Assembly: GCF_000787375.1 (NCBI RefSeq)
Contig: NZ_JRJU01000014.1
Span: forward strand, 1 to 64,000
DNA from: Halalkalibacter okhensis
Lineage (GTDB): Bacteria; Bacillota; Bacilli; Bacillales; Bacillaceae_D
Direction of reading: 5' to 3'
Length of the DNA: 64,000 bases
The notes under the pieces are model-generated. The model saw nothing but the letters and a program-made list of their open reading frames with translations. It made no database searches and was not told the origin of the DNA. A program made the position numbers and the translations under genes. Shown piece after piece: positions 17,018 to 26,445 of the stretch. Position 1 is the stretch's first letter, and each line of letters begins with the position of its first letter.

Positions 17018-18148
17018 TTATTTTATTGTTATAGACGTACGTACATATTTTCGCGCGTTCTTCTCGTTTGCAATAAATTTGGCGTATTCAAGGAGATTTA
17101 GAAATGAACGATTTATCGTTACGTTATCGAACGCTTTGTGAAGGGAAACTTTTGCGCTTCTTGAATTACATTCAATAAACCAAAGCTTCTTGTTTTTATC
17201 TACTGCGAAATCAATGCCCATTTCTCCACAGCGGCCATATCCTTTTTCAACCTGTTCATATATTTTTGTAAGGAATTGTGTTACTTCATTCTTAAACATA
17301 TTGACTTGTTCGTCTGTATAATTAAGAAAGTTTTTATAAAAAGAATTAAAAGTATAGCTTTTTGAGTGTGTAGTGATAGGTGAATTTTTTTTACCTCGGC
17401 GAACAGCAATCGCTGTTACTTCGATTTCTCCACGACCGTTTCGCTGAATTTCAGCTCTCATATCTACTAAGTAGCCATCAATTGTTAATAAATCAATGCC
17501 TTCTTGCATGATGAATCGCTTTCTATAAAAAGAGCGAATCGTCTTTTGGAATGCTTCAAACGTTTTTGCTCGATACTCAACCAATTGATTATTATAGTAA
17601 CTACAATGGTAGCCTTTTTGAGGTAATTTAATAATTCTCATTACCTTCTTACCACGGCCACCAATATATGATTTTAGGTAAACCGTGTTTGTTCGTTTAA
17701 ACATTTGGGTTACATCATTAATGCTCTGACACTTTTTTGTGAGAGGGATATGTGAACTTAATTCTTTATTTTTAAGAAGAAGTTGAGATACTTTCCAATT
17801 ATTAAACCCCTTAGGACTATTTAAAAATTTTACTCCTTTTTGTTTGAATTTTTCTTGGATTATTTGATTTGGGATGCTACTTCGCCGATATAGTACATCG
17901 GGAAATGAGAATGGACGTTCTTCCCAACGTTTTGTAGAACGGTTAAAATATGTTCCATAAATGATATTGCGGTTGAAATGGATCTTTCTTAGAGTGAACA
18001 TATATAATTTTGTATTCGATATTTCACTAGCTTGATACAGCTTAATTATATTTAAGGGAGGTCTTTGTTTTTGTAGGCGCCGAAGTGCCCTTCGTGTGAT
18101 TAAAACCCCAACAGCTATTTCGTTAGAGTTGGAAGATATTTTACTCAT
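17018..18148 (-). CDS. YheC/YheD family endospore coat-associated ATP-grasp protein
   Basis: This 376-residue full-length member has an N-terminal domain (residues about 10-130) containing VGVLITRRALRRL, LYMFTLRKIHFNRNIIYGTYFN and FPDVLYRRSS. The ATP-grasp part has VYLKSYIGGRGKKVMRI, FIMQEGIDLLTIDGYLVDMRAEIQR and MGIDFAVDKNKKLWFIECNSRSAKVSL. Family proteins are found on B. subtilis spores (YheC, YheD) and are made in the mother cell. It points toward the two short paralogues and lies in a cluster of seven. The ECN variant of the final metal ligand motif is shared with three other copies here, defining a subgroup. Confidence 0.85.
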   Translation of the reverse strand: MSKISSNSNEIAVGVLITRRALRRLQKQRPPLNIIKLYQASEISNTKLYMFTLRKIHFNRNIIYGTYFNRSTKRWEERPFSFPDVLYRRSSIPNQIIQEKFKQKGVKFLNSPKGFNNWKVSQLLLKNKELSSHIPLTKKCQSINDVTQMFKRTNTVYLKSYIGGRGKKVMRIIKLPQKGYHCSYYNNQLVEYRAKTFEAFQKTIRSFYRKRFIMQEGIDLLTIDGYLVDMRAEIQRNGRGEIEVTAIAVRRGKKNSPITTHSKSYTFNSFYKNFLNYTDEQVNMFKNEVTQFLTKIYEQVEKGYGRCGEMGIDFAVDKNKKLWFIECNSRSAKVSLHKAFDNVTINRSFLNLLEYAKFIANEKNARKYVRTSITIK

Positions 18149-18610
18149 GTATGAATCCCTCTTTCTACTCTCAATTTATATGAATGTTGAATAATTTGGA
18201 CGAATGAGCCCACGGTAAAGCGAAAACACCTATAGAGGTTTTCCTAGTTTATATTCACTTCAAATGAAGATGTTAGGCACTCAGCACAGGTTCTTGCTCA
18301 TATTTTATGTAACATTGAGCAGGATGTATAGGCTGTTGCAGTAGAGATGTCTAATTTAGTAAGGCTCTCAATAAGTGCCTATCAAGAGAACTTGAATGCT
18401 AGTTAATCGCCCTTTTCATTTTTATTGGACTAATATGTATACGTTTGACTAGTGATCTTCGTAGTATGTTTTAAAGTACAAACGTTTAGGTTGGTTCAAC
18501 TATTCAATTGTTTAAAAATACTGTTTCTGTTAAAGGTCCAATTCTATTTAACTGTGAATAATCTAAAGTAAAGGCTTTAAGAATCTATTAAATCAAAGGT
18601 GGGTAAATTC
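18149..18610. other. Intergenic region, nothing recognised
   Basis: This is a spacer between divergent YheC/YheD-type genes. It has a weak hairpin near 18222-18248 (GAAAACACC with GGTTTTC) but no convincing promoter hexamers, RNA family or small gene. Confidence 0.4.
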
Positions 18611-19672
18611 ATGATCGGAATCATACTTTCTTCACGAATATTGAAACTTGTTTCAGTTAGAGACAGAGAAAGCTGGGATCCATACATTCTGTTCTATATG
18701 AAGCAAGCTCAAAAAAATAAAGTTGATCTTTGTTTTTATTCTTTAGGAGGGATATCAAAGAGAGATAAAAAGGTAAACGGCTATGTCTATTCATACAAGA
18801 CTGGAAAATTGGCTTCTCAAATTGCGACACTGCCTAAAATCAATTTATATAAAATCAACTCAAGTGTATCCAGTAAGAAAACAGCGGATAAAATTAAAAA
18901 GTTAAGAGAAGAAGGGTTTGTTTTTTTAAATGCTTGTTCTAAGCATGACCGGAGCAAATATTTGGATTATCAATACTTAACAAACTTCAATAGTATTAGA
19001 CCATATTTGCCAGAAACAATGACGTTGACATATAACAACCTCTTTACTATGTTGAAAAAATACCCAGAAATTTTTATTAAACCGAAAAGAGGGGGACAAG
19101 GAAATAATATCACCATCATTACTAAAGAAGGAAAAGCATATCAAACTGTTCACATTTATAAGCGTAACAAAGTAAAAGTAAATATATCTGAAAGTGAATT
19201 AAAAGATTTTTTTTATCGGAAATTTCCGTCTCCGTATAAATTTATAGTTCAACAAGGTATCCCTTTAGCAACTTTTGAAGGAAATAAATTCGATTTTAGG
19301 GTATCTCCTCAAAAGAATAAACTCAATCGCTGGCAAGTAACAGGTGTTATGGCAAGAGTTGCCTCCAATGGGTTTGATGTAACAAATGTAGATCAAGGAG
19401 GAAGGTGTGTATATAAGGTTAGTAAACTTATTCCTCTGAATACGATAAAGGAAATGAAACGACTTAATATTAAAATTGCCAAAGCCTTTGAAAAACGTTT
19501 TCTTCATTTAAATGATTTAGGGTTGGACTTTGCTGTAGATAAGAATGGGAAAGTTTGGTTTCTTGAGGCAAACTTCAGACCTAATCGAAAGAAAGCCAAT
19601 GTTAAACGAAATCGGATTCCTTTTGAACATGCCTGCTCACTTTATAAAAAAACTACATTAATAAAGGCATAG
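18611..19672 (+). CDS. YheC/YheD family ATP-grasp protein
   Basis: This 353-residue protein starts at ATG 18611 (MIGIILSSRIL) with AAAGGTGGG upstream; a GTG four codons earlier lacks an RBS. The N-terminal part shows VDLCFYSLGGISKRDKKVNGYVYSYKTG and the ATP-grasp part FIKPKRGGQGNNITII, FIVQQGIPLATFEGNKFDFRVSPQ and LGLDFAVDKNGKVWFLEANFRPNRK. The EAN variant differs from the ECN subgroup, so this copy is from another branch. It is followed at 57 bp by metY, but that gene has its own strong RBS. Confidence 0.8.
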   Translation: MIGIILSSRILKLVSVRDRESWDPYILFYMKQAQKNKVDLCFYSLGGISKRDKKVNGYVYSYKTGKLASQIATLPKINLYKINSSVSSKKTADKIKKLREEGFVFLNACSKHDRSKYLDYQYLTNFNSIRPYLPETMTLTYNNLFTMLKKYPEIFIKPKRGGQGNNITIITKEGKAYQTVHIYKRNKVKVNISESELKDFFYRKFPSPYKFIVQQGIPLATFEGNKFDFRVSPQKNKLNRWQVTGVMARVASNGFDVTNVDQGGRCVYKVSKLIPLNTIKEMKRLNIKIAKAFEKRFLHLNDLGLDFAVDKNGKVWFLEANFRPNRKKANVKRNRIPFEHACSLYKKTTLIKA

Positions 19673-19729
19673 AGTTCCTTTATTTGTCATATTTAAAAAC
19701 AAAGGAATCTTGGAGGGGGGAAAGTGTGT

Positions 19730-21022
19730 ATGGACGGAAAATATGAATATGGTTTTGATACGAAGTCATTGCATGCAGGTCTCAAAGCGGATCCAATCAC
19801 AGGGGCAAGTACGGTTCCAATTTATCAAACAGCTGCATATCAATTTAAAGATATGGAACACGCTACTAAAGTATTTTCCTTGGATGAAACCGGCAATATT
19901 TATTCTCGAATTATGAATCCAACTGTGCAAGTTTTTGAGGAACGAATGGCCCAATTAGAAGGGGGAGTTGGTGCTCTGGCCCTTTCCTCTGGGCAAGCTG
20001 CAACAGCTTATTCAATTTTGAATGTCGCCTCATCAGGTGATCATATAGTAGCTTCTTCCTCATTATATGGAGGAACATTCACATTGTTTTCAACTATCTT
20101 ACCAAAGATGGGAATAGATGTTAGTTGGGTGAAGACAGATAACTTACAATCTTTTCGTGAGGCGATTAATGAAAAAACAAAGGCTGTGTTTGTGGAAATT
20201 CTCGGAAACCCTAAAATGGATGTTCCAGATATCGAAGCGATTGCATCTATAGCTCATCAAGAGGGAGTACCTCTGATTGTAGATAATACTTTCTGTACCC
20301 CGTATTTATGTAGACCTATAGAGCATGGAGCAGATATTATCGTTCATTCGGCAACTAAGTTTATTGGTGGACATGGTACTACAATCGGAGGAGTGATCGT
20401 AGATTCAGGTAAATTTAATTGGAATAATGGAAGGTTCAAGGAATTTACGGAACCCAATCTGCAACGTGAGGGAAAATCATTAATTGATGCTTTCAAAGAT
20501 ATGGCATACATCGTTAAAGCCCGTGTAGAACTTCTAAGTAACCTAGGAGCATCCCTTTCCCCCTTCAACGCATTTTTGTTAATTCAAGGGTTAGAAACCC
20601 TCTCTATTCGTATGCAAAGGCAGTGTGAGAATACGTTAGAAGTTGCGCATTTTTTGAACGACCATCCTCAAGTGGAGTGGGTTAACTACCCTGGATTGAA
20701 AAACGATTCCTATTATGGATTAGCCAAGAAGTACCTTTCTAAGGGGCAGGGAGCTATTCTAGCATTTGGCGTGAAAGGTGATCAAGAAAGTGTAAGGAAA
20801 GTGATCGATAGTGTTAAACTTTGCTCGCATGAGGCAAATGTTGGTGATGTGAAATCGCTTATCATTCATCCTGCTACAACTACGCATGGAAAATTGACGG
20901 CAGAACAGCAAGCTCAAGCAGGTGTAACACGTGATATGTTGCGATTATCAGTCGGACTTGAAAATGTAGAAGATATTATTTATGACCTAGATCGTGCTTT
21001 GGAGGAAAATAATGTAGGTTAA
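19730..21022 (+). CDS. metY: O-acetylhomoserine sulfhydrylase (MetY type)
   Basis: This 430-residue PLP enzyme of the Cys/Met metabolism family shows YQTAAYQFKD, YSRIMNPTVQVFEERMAQLEGG, SSGQAATAYSIL, DNTFCTPYLCRPIEHGADI and the PLP lysine motif HSATKFIGGHG. It ends with HPATTTHGKLTAEQQAQAGV and RLSVGLENVEDI, typical of O-acetylhomoserine (thiol)-lyase, which makes homocysteine from O-acetylhomoserine and sulfide. I chose ATG 19730 (9 nt after GGAGGGGGG) rather than GTG 19724, which is too close to the RBS. The 57-bp upstream spacer is too short for a SAM riboswitch. It is an isolated gene within a spore-type cluster. Confidence 0.85.
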   Translation: MDGKYEYGFDTKSLHAGLKADPITGASTVPIYQTAAYQFKDMEHATKVFSLDETGNIYSRIMNPTVQVFEERMAQLEGGVGALALSSGQAATAYSILNVASSGDHIVASSSLYGGTFTLFSTILPKMGIDVSWVKTDNLQSFREAINEKTKAVFVEILGNPKMDVPDIEAIASIAHQEGVPLIVDNTFCTPYLCRPIEHGADIIVHSATKFIGGHGTTIGGVIVDSGKFNWNNGRFKEFTEPNLQREGKSLIDAFKDMAYIVKARVELLSNLGASLSPFNAFLLIQGLETLSIRMQRQCENTLEVAHFLNDHPQVEWVNYPGLKNDSYYGLAKKYLSKGQGAILAFGVKGDQESVRKVIDSVKLCSHEANVGDVKSLIIHPATTTHGKLTAEQQAQAGVTRDMLRLSVGLENVEDIIYDLDRALEENNVG

Positions 21023-21092
21023 GCCATAAAATTTGGTATTGAGCTTGGTGTCGCAATATATGGGGAAGAGCAAAAAAGTTGGTATCCAGAGG

Positions 21093-21135
21093 CCGCTGAA
21101 AAAGGTACGATTTCACCTTTTTTTAGCGGTTTTTA
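21093..21135 (+). terminator. Terminator downstream of metY
   Basis: CCGCTGAAAAAGGT pairs with ACCTTTTTTTAGCGG, followed by TTTTT. The stem and loop resemble the hairpin at 30781-30822 read on the minus strand. Confidence 0.8.
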
Positions 21136-21330
21136 AGCTGAGATCTAAGAGTAGGATTTTCATAGCAGGCGAGCAATGTGTGGAGCCGATTGAAGCTTCC
21201 TCGAATCTTCTAAATGAACTCTTTCAGTGCCTTCACTCCAATAGGGTATTTTTAAGTGAGAGGTCATTAGAAATGAACACCTTTTAAATCATGGTGGTTA
21301 CAACTGATGAAGTGGTTACAATTCAATATA

Positions 21331-21371
21331 AAAGAAGATGATGTCTGTATAGTACAGTCATCATCTTCTTT
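21331..21371. terminator. Bidirectional terminator at the kamA 3' end
   Basis: A near-perfect hairpin: 13-bp AAAGAAGATGATG stem, one mismatch, inner CTGTA/TACAG stem, TAG loop. It lies 31 bp beyond the kamA stop. Confidence 0.85.
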
Positions 21372-21401
21372 GTGAGAGAGGCATTCAGTTTTGATCATAG
21401 G

Positions 21402-22568
21402 TTAGTTTTTCTTATTCTTTTGGGGAGTATCAGGAAGCTCATTTACCGATATGACTTCATGTGTCTTTTTAACTGGCTTTTTCCAATGGCGTTCATTTTC
21501 CGGCAAATCATCAAACCATGCAGCATCTGGAGGACAATCGAGAACCATAAACTTACCATAATCCTCATCCCTAGATTGATGATATTTAAGGTATGCTTTG
21601 CCATTATCAATAGCTAGAATCTCGATTTTACCAGAAGTGTGACTCATTACCAATTTAACTCGTTTTCCTAAGCCGGATGTTTTGGCTTTCGCTTTTTCAA
21701 CAATTTTATAGACCCTTTCAAGAGAGAGAACGAATGAGTCGTTGCCTGCGACAGGTCTATTGATAAAAAAGTAGTATGGTGTTACGCCTGCCCAAGATAA
21801 TTTGTCAAGTAATTCACTAAGGATAGCGGAATCGTCATTTATCCCTTTTAACACGGGGGTTTGATTTACTACGATCACACCAGCATCATGGAAAGCCTTG
21901 AAGCATTTTTTTGCCTCTTCGGTAATTTCTCTTGGGTGGTTTATATGTGCCATTAAATAAATTCGATTTTCCTCTGTGGAATATTCTTGTAATAATTGGA
22001 GAAGCTCACTATCTTCATATATTCTCATAGGATTAAAAACAGGCATTTTTGAGCCGAGTCGGATGATCTTGACATGTGGTATGGATCTTAACCTTTCAAT
22101 AATTAAACGAAGCTTCTTTGTAGCCAAGGTAAGTGGATCTCCACCGGTTAAAAGGACGTTGTTAATTTCAGGGTGGTTTTCAATATAGTCGAGGCCTTCA
22201 CTCACATCCATCATGGCCTCTTTGACATCTGTTCTAAATAATCGCTTACGGAAGCAATATCGGCAATAAGCACCACAGACCTCAGATACTAACAACAAGG
22301 CTGTAGTGCTATACTTGTGTTGGCACCCTTTTACCACGTAATTTGTATCTTCATCAGAAGCATCCCAGCGGCCGTACTCTTGGAGCTCATCAGTGGTAGG
22401 AATAACCAACCTTTTTAGAGGATCATTAGGATCTGACCAATCAATGAGATTTAAATAATAATCATTTACTCGGAATACATATTTTTCCGTTATTTTTTTT
22501 AGATTTTTTTTTTCTTCATCAGATAAATAAGTAATCTTATCTATATTGGTAATATATTTTGGCTTCAT
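21402..22568 (-). CDS. kamA: KamA-family radical SAM aminomutase
   Basis: This 388-residue protein has a [4Fe-4S]/SAM motif CGAYCRYCFRKR, the GGDPL motif, and a PLP lysine in SHTSGKIEI. It belongs to the lysine/glutamate 2,3-aminomutase family, which shifts an alpha-amino group to the beta position. The two aspartates that bind the lysine side chain in lysine 2,3-aminomutase appear replaced (FFINRP and VMSHT at the aligned positions, by eye), so the substrate may not be lysine. I start at ATG 22568 (MKPKYITNIDK), which has AGGAAGG about 11 nt upstream; the upstream ATG at 22616 has none. In B. subtilis kamA is a sporulation gene. Confidence 0.75.
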   Translation of the reverse strand: MKPKYITNIDKITYLSDEEKKNLKKITEKYVFRVNDYYLNLIDWSDPNDPLKRLVIPTTDELQEYGRWDASDEDTNYVVKGCQHKYSTTALLLVSEVCGAYCRYCFRKRLFRTDVKEAMMDVSEGLDYIENHPEINNVLLTGGDPLTLATKKLRLIIERLRSIPHVKIIRLGSKMPVFNPMRIYEDSELLQLLQEYSTEENRIYLMAHINHPREITEEAKKCFKAFHDAGVIVVNQTPVLKGINDDSAILSELLDKLSWAGVTPYYFFINRPVAGNDSFVLSLERVYKIVEKAKAKTSGLGKRVKLVMSHTSGKIEILAIDNGKAYLKYHQSRDEDYGKFMVLDCPPDAAWFDDLPENERHWKKPVKKTHEVISVNELPDTPQKNKKN

Positions 22569-22786
22569 AAAGATTTCAATCCTTCCTGTACTGTTTTTAA
22601 AAGGAAAATTACGCATCTACTGAATATAAACGGAATTTGATGCAAAAGTCATTTGCTATCAAAGCCTAAGAGGGATTGACTTAAGCCATGGTGTTATTTT
22701 CAATAGTTTGATAAGAACGAGCATAGGCTAGCTAGTTAGGGAGCCTCAATATATTCAATAAAATATTAGAGAGTTACTAGATATTA

Positions 22787-23893
22787 TCAATTATTCAGAT
22801 AAATGAATTTTCCATATTCCAATGGATTTAAAAAAGCCCTTTGAACTGTTTTTCTATCATAAGCTTTGCATAAAGAAACTTTTGCTGATTTAGCATTACA
22901 TTCAATAAACCAAAGATCTCCATTTTCATCCATACCAAAATCTATTCCGATTTCACCAAAAGAGCCGTAATGTAGTTCGATACTTTGATAGACTTTTTTA
23001 AGAAAATCGTCTACCTGATTTCGTTTTTCAGTAATCTCACTAATGTTGAGATTAGAAAATTTACTGAAGAAATCTTCGAATGAATATGCTTCAGAGTGAA
23101 TGGTAATGGGGGAATTCTTCATTCCAAATCGAACAGACACCCCTACAACCACTAAATCACCACTTTTATTCCTTTGAACTTCTGCACGGAAATCAACTAA
23201 TCTATCCTTAATTGACATTAAAGATATCGCTTGTTGAATAATAAACTGTTTGCTTTTAAAGAAGGATTTTAGAAAATGATAAACCTCATCAATCGTTTTG
23301 AAGTTCTTAATCACTAATTTGTTAACGAAGTATTTGATGTAGTAACTTCCGTCTTTGTTTTTTTGTAAACGAATCACTTTCTTCCCTCGGCTACCGTTCG
23401 TTCCTTTAATGTAGATGTTGTTGTGGTTCTTTAAAAAACTTTTCAAGTCACTAAGGTCATTACATTGTTTTGTTTGGGGAAGATGAGGTTGTATTTCTGG
23501 AACTTTACTAAGAACTTCATACGTTTTCCATTTATTAAAATGTCCTTTTGGGTTTAATTTTCTTATTCCTAGCTGTGTGAATGTCTTTCGTATGGACCTT
23601 ACTTTAGGCCTTTGTGATTTTAGAGAACCTCCAGATCTATCATAAAGAACATCGGGTAGAGGAAATCTTTTTTTCCTCCACTGGCCGTCTTGCTGATTGA
23701 AATACGTACCTCTTATAGTAGAATTCTTTAAATTAACATCTAGAGCTGAAAAGAAATATAAAGTAGTTCCAGCTTTTATACTTTCATTTGCAAGCATCTC
23801 TATACGAGAGTAAGATTTCAAGTTATGGTTTTGATTATTTAATTTACGAATAACCCCATTGTTAATAAATACTCCGATTATTGGCCTTCTCAT
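22787..23893 (-). CDS. YheC/YheD family ATP-grasp protein
   Basis: This 368-residue full-length member of the ECN subgroup has IGVFINNGVIRKL, TLYFFSALDVNLKNSTIRGTYFN, FPLPDVLYDRSGG, IYIKGTNGSRGKKVIRLQ, FIIQQAISLMSIKDRLVDFRAEVQR and IGIDFGMDENGDLWFIECNAKSAKVSL. It is closely similar to the genes at 17018 and 29197, including the NSPITxHS segment after the QR motif. The gene stands alone on the minus strand upstream of kamA (218 bp gap). A coat-associated role in late sporulation is inferred from the family. Confidence 0.85.
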   Translation of the reverse strand: MRRPIIGVFINNGVIRKLNNQNHNLKSYSRIEMLANESIKAGTTLYFFSALDVNLKNSTIRGTYFNQQDGQWRKKRFPLPDVLYDRSGGSLKSQRPKVRSIRKTFTQLGIRKLNPKGHFNKWKTYEVLSKVPEIQPHLPQTKQCNDLSDLKSFLKNHNNIYIKGTNGSRGKKVIRLQKNKDGSYYIKYFVNKLVIKNFKTIDEVYHFLKSFFKSKQFIIQQAISLMSIKDRLVDFRAEVQRNKSGDLVVVGVSVRFGMKNSPITIHSEAYSFEDFFSKFSNLNISEITEKRNQVDDFLKKVYQSIELHYGSFGEIGIDFGMDENGDLWFIECNAKSAKVSLCKAYDRKTVQRAFLNPLEYGKFIYLNN

Positions 23894-24340
23894 AATGTTT
23901 TATTAATACCTCCTGATATTAAGTAGCTGCCTAACACAAGTAAATGTTAGATTCGTGTAATTCCTCCATGCTCTTTTGTTTATTTATATTGCGATTGGTC
24001 TGATGGAAATAGGGAATGGCATTCATAATTTATAAAAAAGAAGATAGAAGAATTACATATAGCTGAACCTAGTCAAAATATAATCTACATGTTTTTAATT
24101 CCATACATACTACGAGTGATGGTAGTAGTTTGTATACATACTTGCCCAACAAATAAAAAACTAAAAATGATTGTTGTTTATTGGATGGGTTTCTGCCATA
24201 GTGAATAAGAATTTGGAAATCGAACTAAACAAATTTTGTAGATTGTATTTGCTAACATTAACCAGAGAGGAAACATCCTACTAATCAGACCAGAAGATTT
24301 GTTAATAAAAAAATATGAAGTACAAAACTAATAGGTAGTG
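23894..24340. other. Intergenic region, nothing recognised
   Basis: AT-rich spacer between two minus-strand genes. I see no ORF with an RBS, no clear terminator and no known RNA. It probably holds the promoter of the ATP-grasp gene at 22787. Confidence 0.4.
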
Positions 24341-25360
24341 CTAGCTATTATTCGATAACGATTCATCTTGATGGATAGAATTTTGTATTTCGTCAATTTC
24401 ATTCGTTAATTCAGTAAGCTTAATTTCTAGTTCACTAATTAGTACCATTTTTGAATCAAGTTGTTCTTCATAATTAATGGATTGCTCGAGAAGGCCTTTG
24501 AATTGATATTCTAGTTGTTTCAAAATGTCTAATTCTTTTATATCGCTATTACATTCGAAAGAATGGTCATTTGAAGGGGTTGAATTTGGATTCAAATGTG
24601 ATTCGTTAAACTTCATGATCAGATCATTTACATAATCTTGTGATGTCTGAAGTTCTTCTTTTAGTTGTTCGTGAGCCTTCTTTAAAGTAGAATACCCTTC
24701 ACACTCAATTTGTAGAGCTGCATTTCTTTCCTTTAATTCGTCATTAAGCTTTTTCTTTTCAGTTAGATTATTTTCTAGATTAACCTTCTGTGACTGCAAG
24801 TTATGCATTTCTTGATTGAGATTAGAAATTGTATGATCATCTCTTCTCTGCTTTTCTAAGGCCTCATCCAATAGAGAGGTAGAATGATTCAATTCAGTTT
24901 GGTACTCGTACTTTGCTGTAGTATATTCATTTCTGAGTTTTTGAAATTCTTCTTTAAGATAGTTATTCTCTTTCTCAAAGTTTGATTTTGCTTGATCAGA
25001 ATCAAAAAGGTCTTTTTGCAATTGTTCATTTTTTTCGATAAGTGCTGTTTGTTTCTGATGTTCTGAATCAAGGGCATGATTTAACTTCTGAATATGAGCT
25101 TCAAGTTCAGATATTTTATGTTGAGCTGTTTCATTTTCTTTGAGTAATTGATTTACTTCTTCTTGATATTGCTGCGCTATAGTTTCTTTGTTAGTTAGTA
25201 AGTGAAGATTTTCTTCTTTTAGTTTCTTTAGTTGCGAATAGTGATAATTGTTTTCATAATCTTGAACCTTAGCTTGGTACTTAGCTAGTTCAGATTTGAA
25301 ATAAATGATTTTTTGTTGAAGTTGGATCGTATCGGTCATCTTACTATTTTTGGTGTGCAA
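24341..25360 (-). CDS. Long coiled-coil protein, unknown function
   Basis: This 339-residue protein is almost entirely heptad-repeat coiled coil (residues about 10-255 and 275-330), with Glu/Lys/Gln-rich helices such as ELEAHIQKLNHALDSEHQK and a short Asn/Ser/Pro break (HLNPNSTPSNDHSFEC). No signal peptide or membrane segment. TTG start supported by GGGAGG 8 nt upstream. It lies with two short genes upstream on the same strand in a run that looks like spore structural genes. Could be a coat scaffolding protein; that is inference from location. Confidence 0.6.
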   Translation of the reverse strand: MHTKNSKMTDTIQLQQKIIYFKSELAKYQAKVQDYENNYHYSQLKKLKEENLHLLTNKETIAQQYQEEVNQLLKENETAQHKISELEAHIQKLNHALDSEHQKQTALIEKNEQLQKDLFDSDQAKSNFEKENNYLKEEFQKLRNEYTTAKYEYQTELNHSTSLLDEALEKQRRDDHTISNLNQEMHNLQSQKVNLENNLTEKKKLNDELKERNAALQIECEGYSTLKKAHEQLKEELQTSQDYVNDLIMKFNESHLNPNSTPSNDHSFECNSDIKELDILKQLEYQFKGLLEQSINYEEQLDSKMVLISELEIKLTELTNEIDEIQNSIHQDESLSNNS

Positions 25361-25484
25361 AATAGGAACCTCCCGTAAAAAATTATTTATTTTTGAATTT
25401 TTGTCGTAATGTACAATATTAATATGATGAAAGCATGTAAGGGTTACATGTCCATATGTCCCTATTGTAAAGTTAATGGGAAGT

Positions 25485-25802
25485 TTACGTGATTTTCTTC
25501 AAATAGCTAAGAATTTCTTCAAAATTTTCTTTGTTATTTGTGATAATTGAATCGAGATTATCACTTATTTCCTCAGGGATTAATTCACTTTCTTGTTCTT
25601 TCATTGTTGTATGCTTTTGGTTCGCATTTACATGCATTAACAAATAAACAAGCAGCATATTTAAGGTGTTGCTTTCTAAATAAACATAACTTCTATTTTT
25701 CTCTTTCTTATTTTCTTTTAACTGTTCAAGCTGCTCTTTCATAAAATGATAAGTTAATTGTTTAAATAGTAGTTCTTGTTCTTGATTTCCTTCTCGTTCC
25801 AT
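25485..25802 (-). CDS. Hypothetical helical protein (105 aa)
   Basis: MEREGNQEQELLFKQLTYHFMKEQLEQLKEN... is acidic and Glu/Gln/Lys-rich, with a central hydrophobic helix YLESNTLNMLLVYLLMHV. GAGGTGG precedes the ATG. It follows the 185-residue gene after 17 bp, so the two form an operon. I do not recognise the family. Its pattern, a charged helix then a hydrophobic helix then a charged tail, would fit a small coat-assembly or adaptor protein, but nothing specific supports this. Confidence 0.55.
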   Translation of the reverse strand: MEREGNQEQELLFKQLTYHFMKEQLEQLKENKKEKNRSYVYLESNTLNMLLVYLLMHVNANQKHTTMKEQESELIPEEISDNLDSIITNNKENFEEILSYLKKIT

Positions 25803-25819
25803 TTGAAAACCACCTCAAG

Positions 25820-26377
25820 TCATTTATATATTCCATTCACATAAATTTGATTAACAGCAGGAATTCCTTCTTTAAATTCATCGCAATAAGTAAATCCCAT
25901 AATACTACCTGAGTAAGATTCGGTTGATAGCCATTTTATTTGGAAGTTTGGAAAAGAGATCACATGATTTGGTTCAAGAGTTTGTTTAGCAATAGGTCTT
26001 AACCAATATTCGTTTTTATCCGTTTGTTCATTTATTCGCTCCCAAGCATCAGGGGTTTGCATTGAAAGGTTTGTTTTTTTGTTTATATATTTTCCGTAAA
26101 AGCGAAATGGGGCATCGGGTGAAAGTTTAATACAAATATACGGGTTGGTTAGTAATTTATTCCCTAAGTTATGAATATGATAAGTACCTATAATGAAGCT
26201 TTCTTGTTCCTGGTTATAAGAGATATTAAATGAATATGTAAAATAACTAACCATATTCAATTTCTGGTTTTGTTTGACTTTAGAAAGTATGGTTTTCATT
26301 TCTTTTAAATAATCGTCCGTTTCACGGTTTAATTGCTCGACTTTATGCTTGAGTTCAACATATTGTTTCTTATCCAT
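25820..26377 (-). CDS. Hypothetical protein with N-terminal coiled coil and beta-rich C-terminus (185 aa)
   Basis: Residues 1-40 form a charged helix (LKHKVEQLNRETDDYLKEMKTI). The rest is aromatic and beta-rich (VSYFTYSFNISYNQEQESFIIGTYHIHNLG, NPYICIKLSPDAPFRFYGKYI, YWLRPIAKQTLEPNHVISFPNFQIKWL). The segment around HNLGNKLLTNPYICIKLSP looks like a small beta-sandwich with a conserved-type disulfide-free core. GGAGGAG RBS. It is the first gene of a probable operon with the 105-residue gene. Similar proteins occur in spore gene clusters of the B. cereus group as far as I recall, but no function is known. Confidence 0.55.
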   Translation of the reverse strand: MDKKQYVELKHKVEQLNRETDDYLKEMKTILSKVKQNQKLNMVSYFTYSFNISYNQEQESFIIGTYHIHNLGNKLLTNPYICIKLSPDAPFRFYGKYINKKTNLSMQTPDAWERINEQTDKNEYWLRPIAKQTLEPNHVISFPNFQIKWLSTESYSGSIMGFTYCDEFKEGIPAVNQIYVNGIYK

Positions 26378-26398
26378 AGTTCTCCTCCTCGTAGAAAC

Positions 26399-26433
26399 AA
26401 AATAATGAGAGGAGTGTCTCCTCTCATTATTTC
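26399..26433 (-). terminator. Terminator of the 219-residue spore-type gene
   Basis: A perfect stem AAATAATGAGAGGAG with CTCCTCTCATTATTT and a 3-nt loop. Read on the minus strand it is followed by TTGTTTC. It separates the gene at 26446 from the next minus-strand operon. Confidence 0.85.
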
Positions 26434-26445
26434 TATGCTTTTTAA

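Noticed and set aside
19673-19729. Search for a SAM riboswitch or T-box before metY
   Set aside because: Only 57 bp separate the genes and no conserved riboswitch core is visible.
21033-21287. 84-residue ORF after metY
   Set aside because: It runs through a strong terminator and lacks an RBS.
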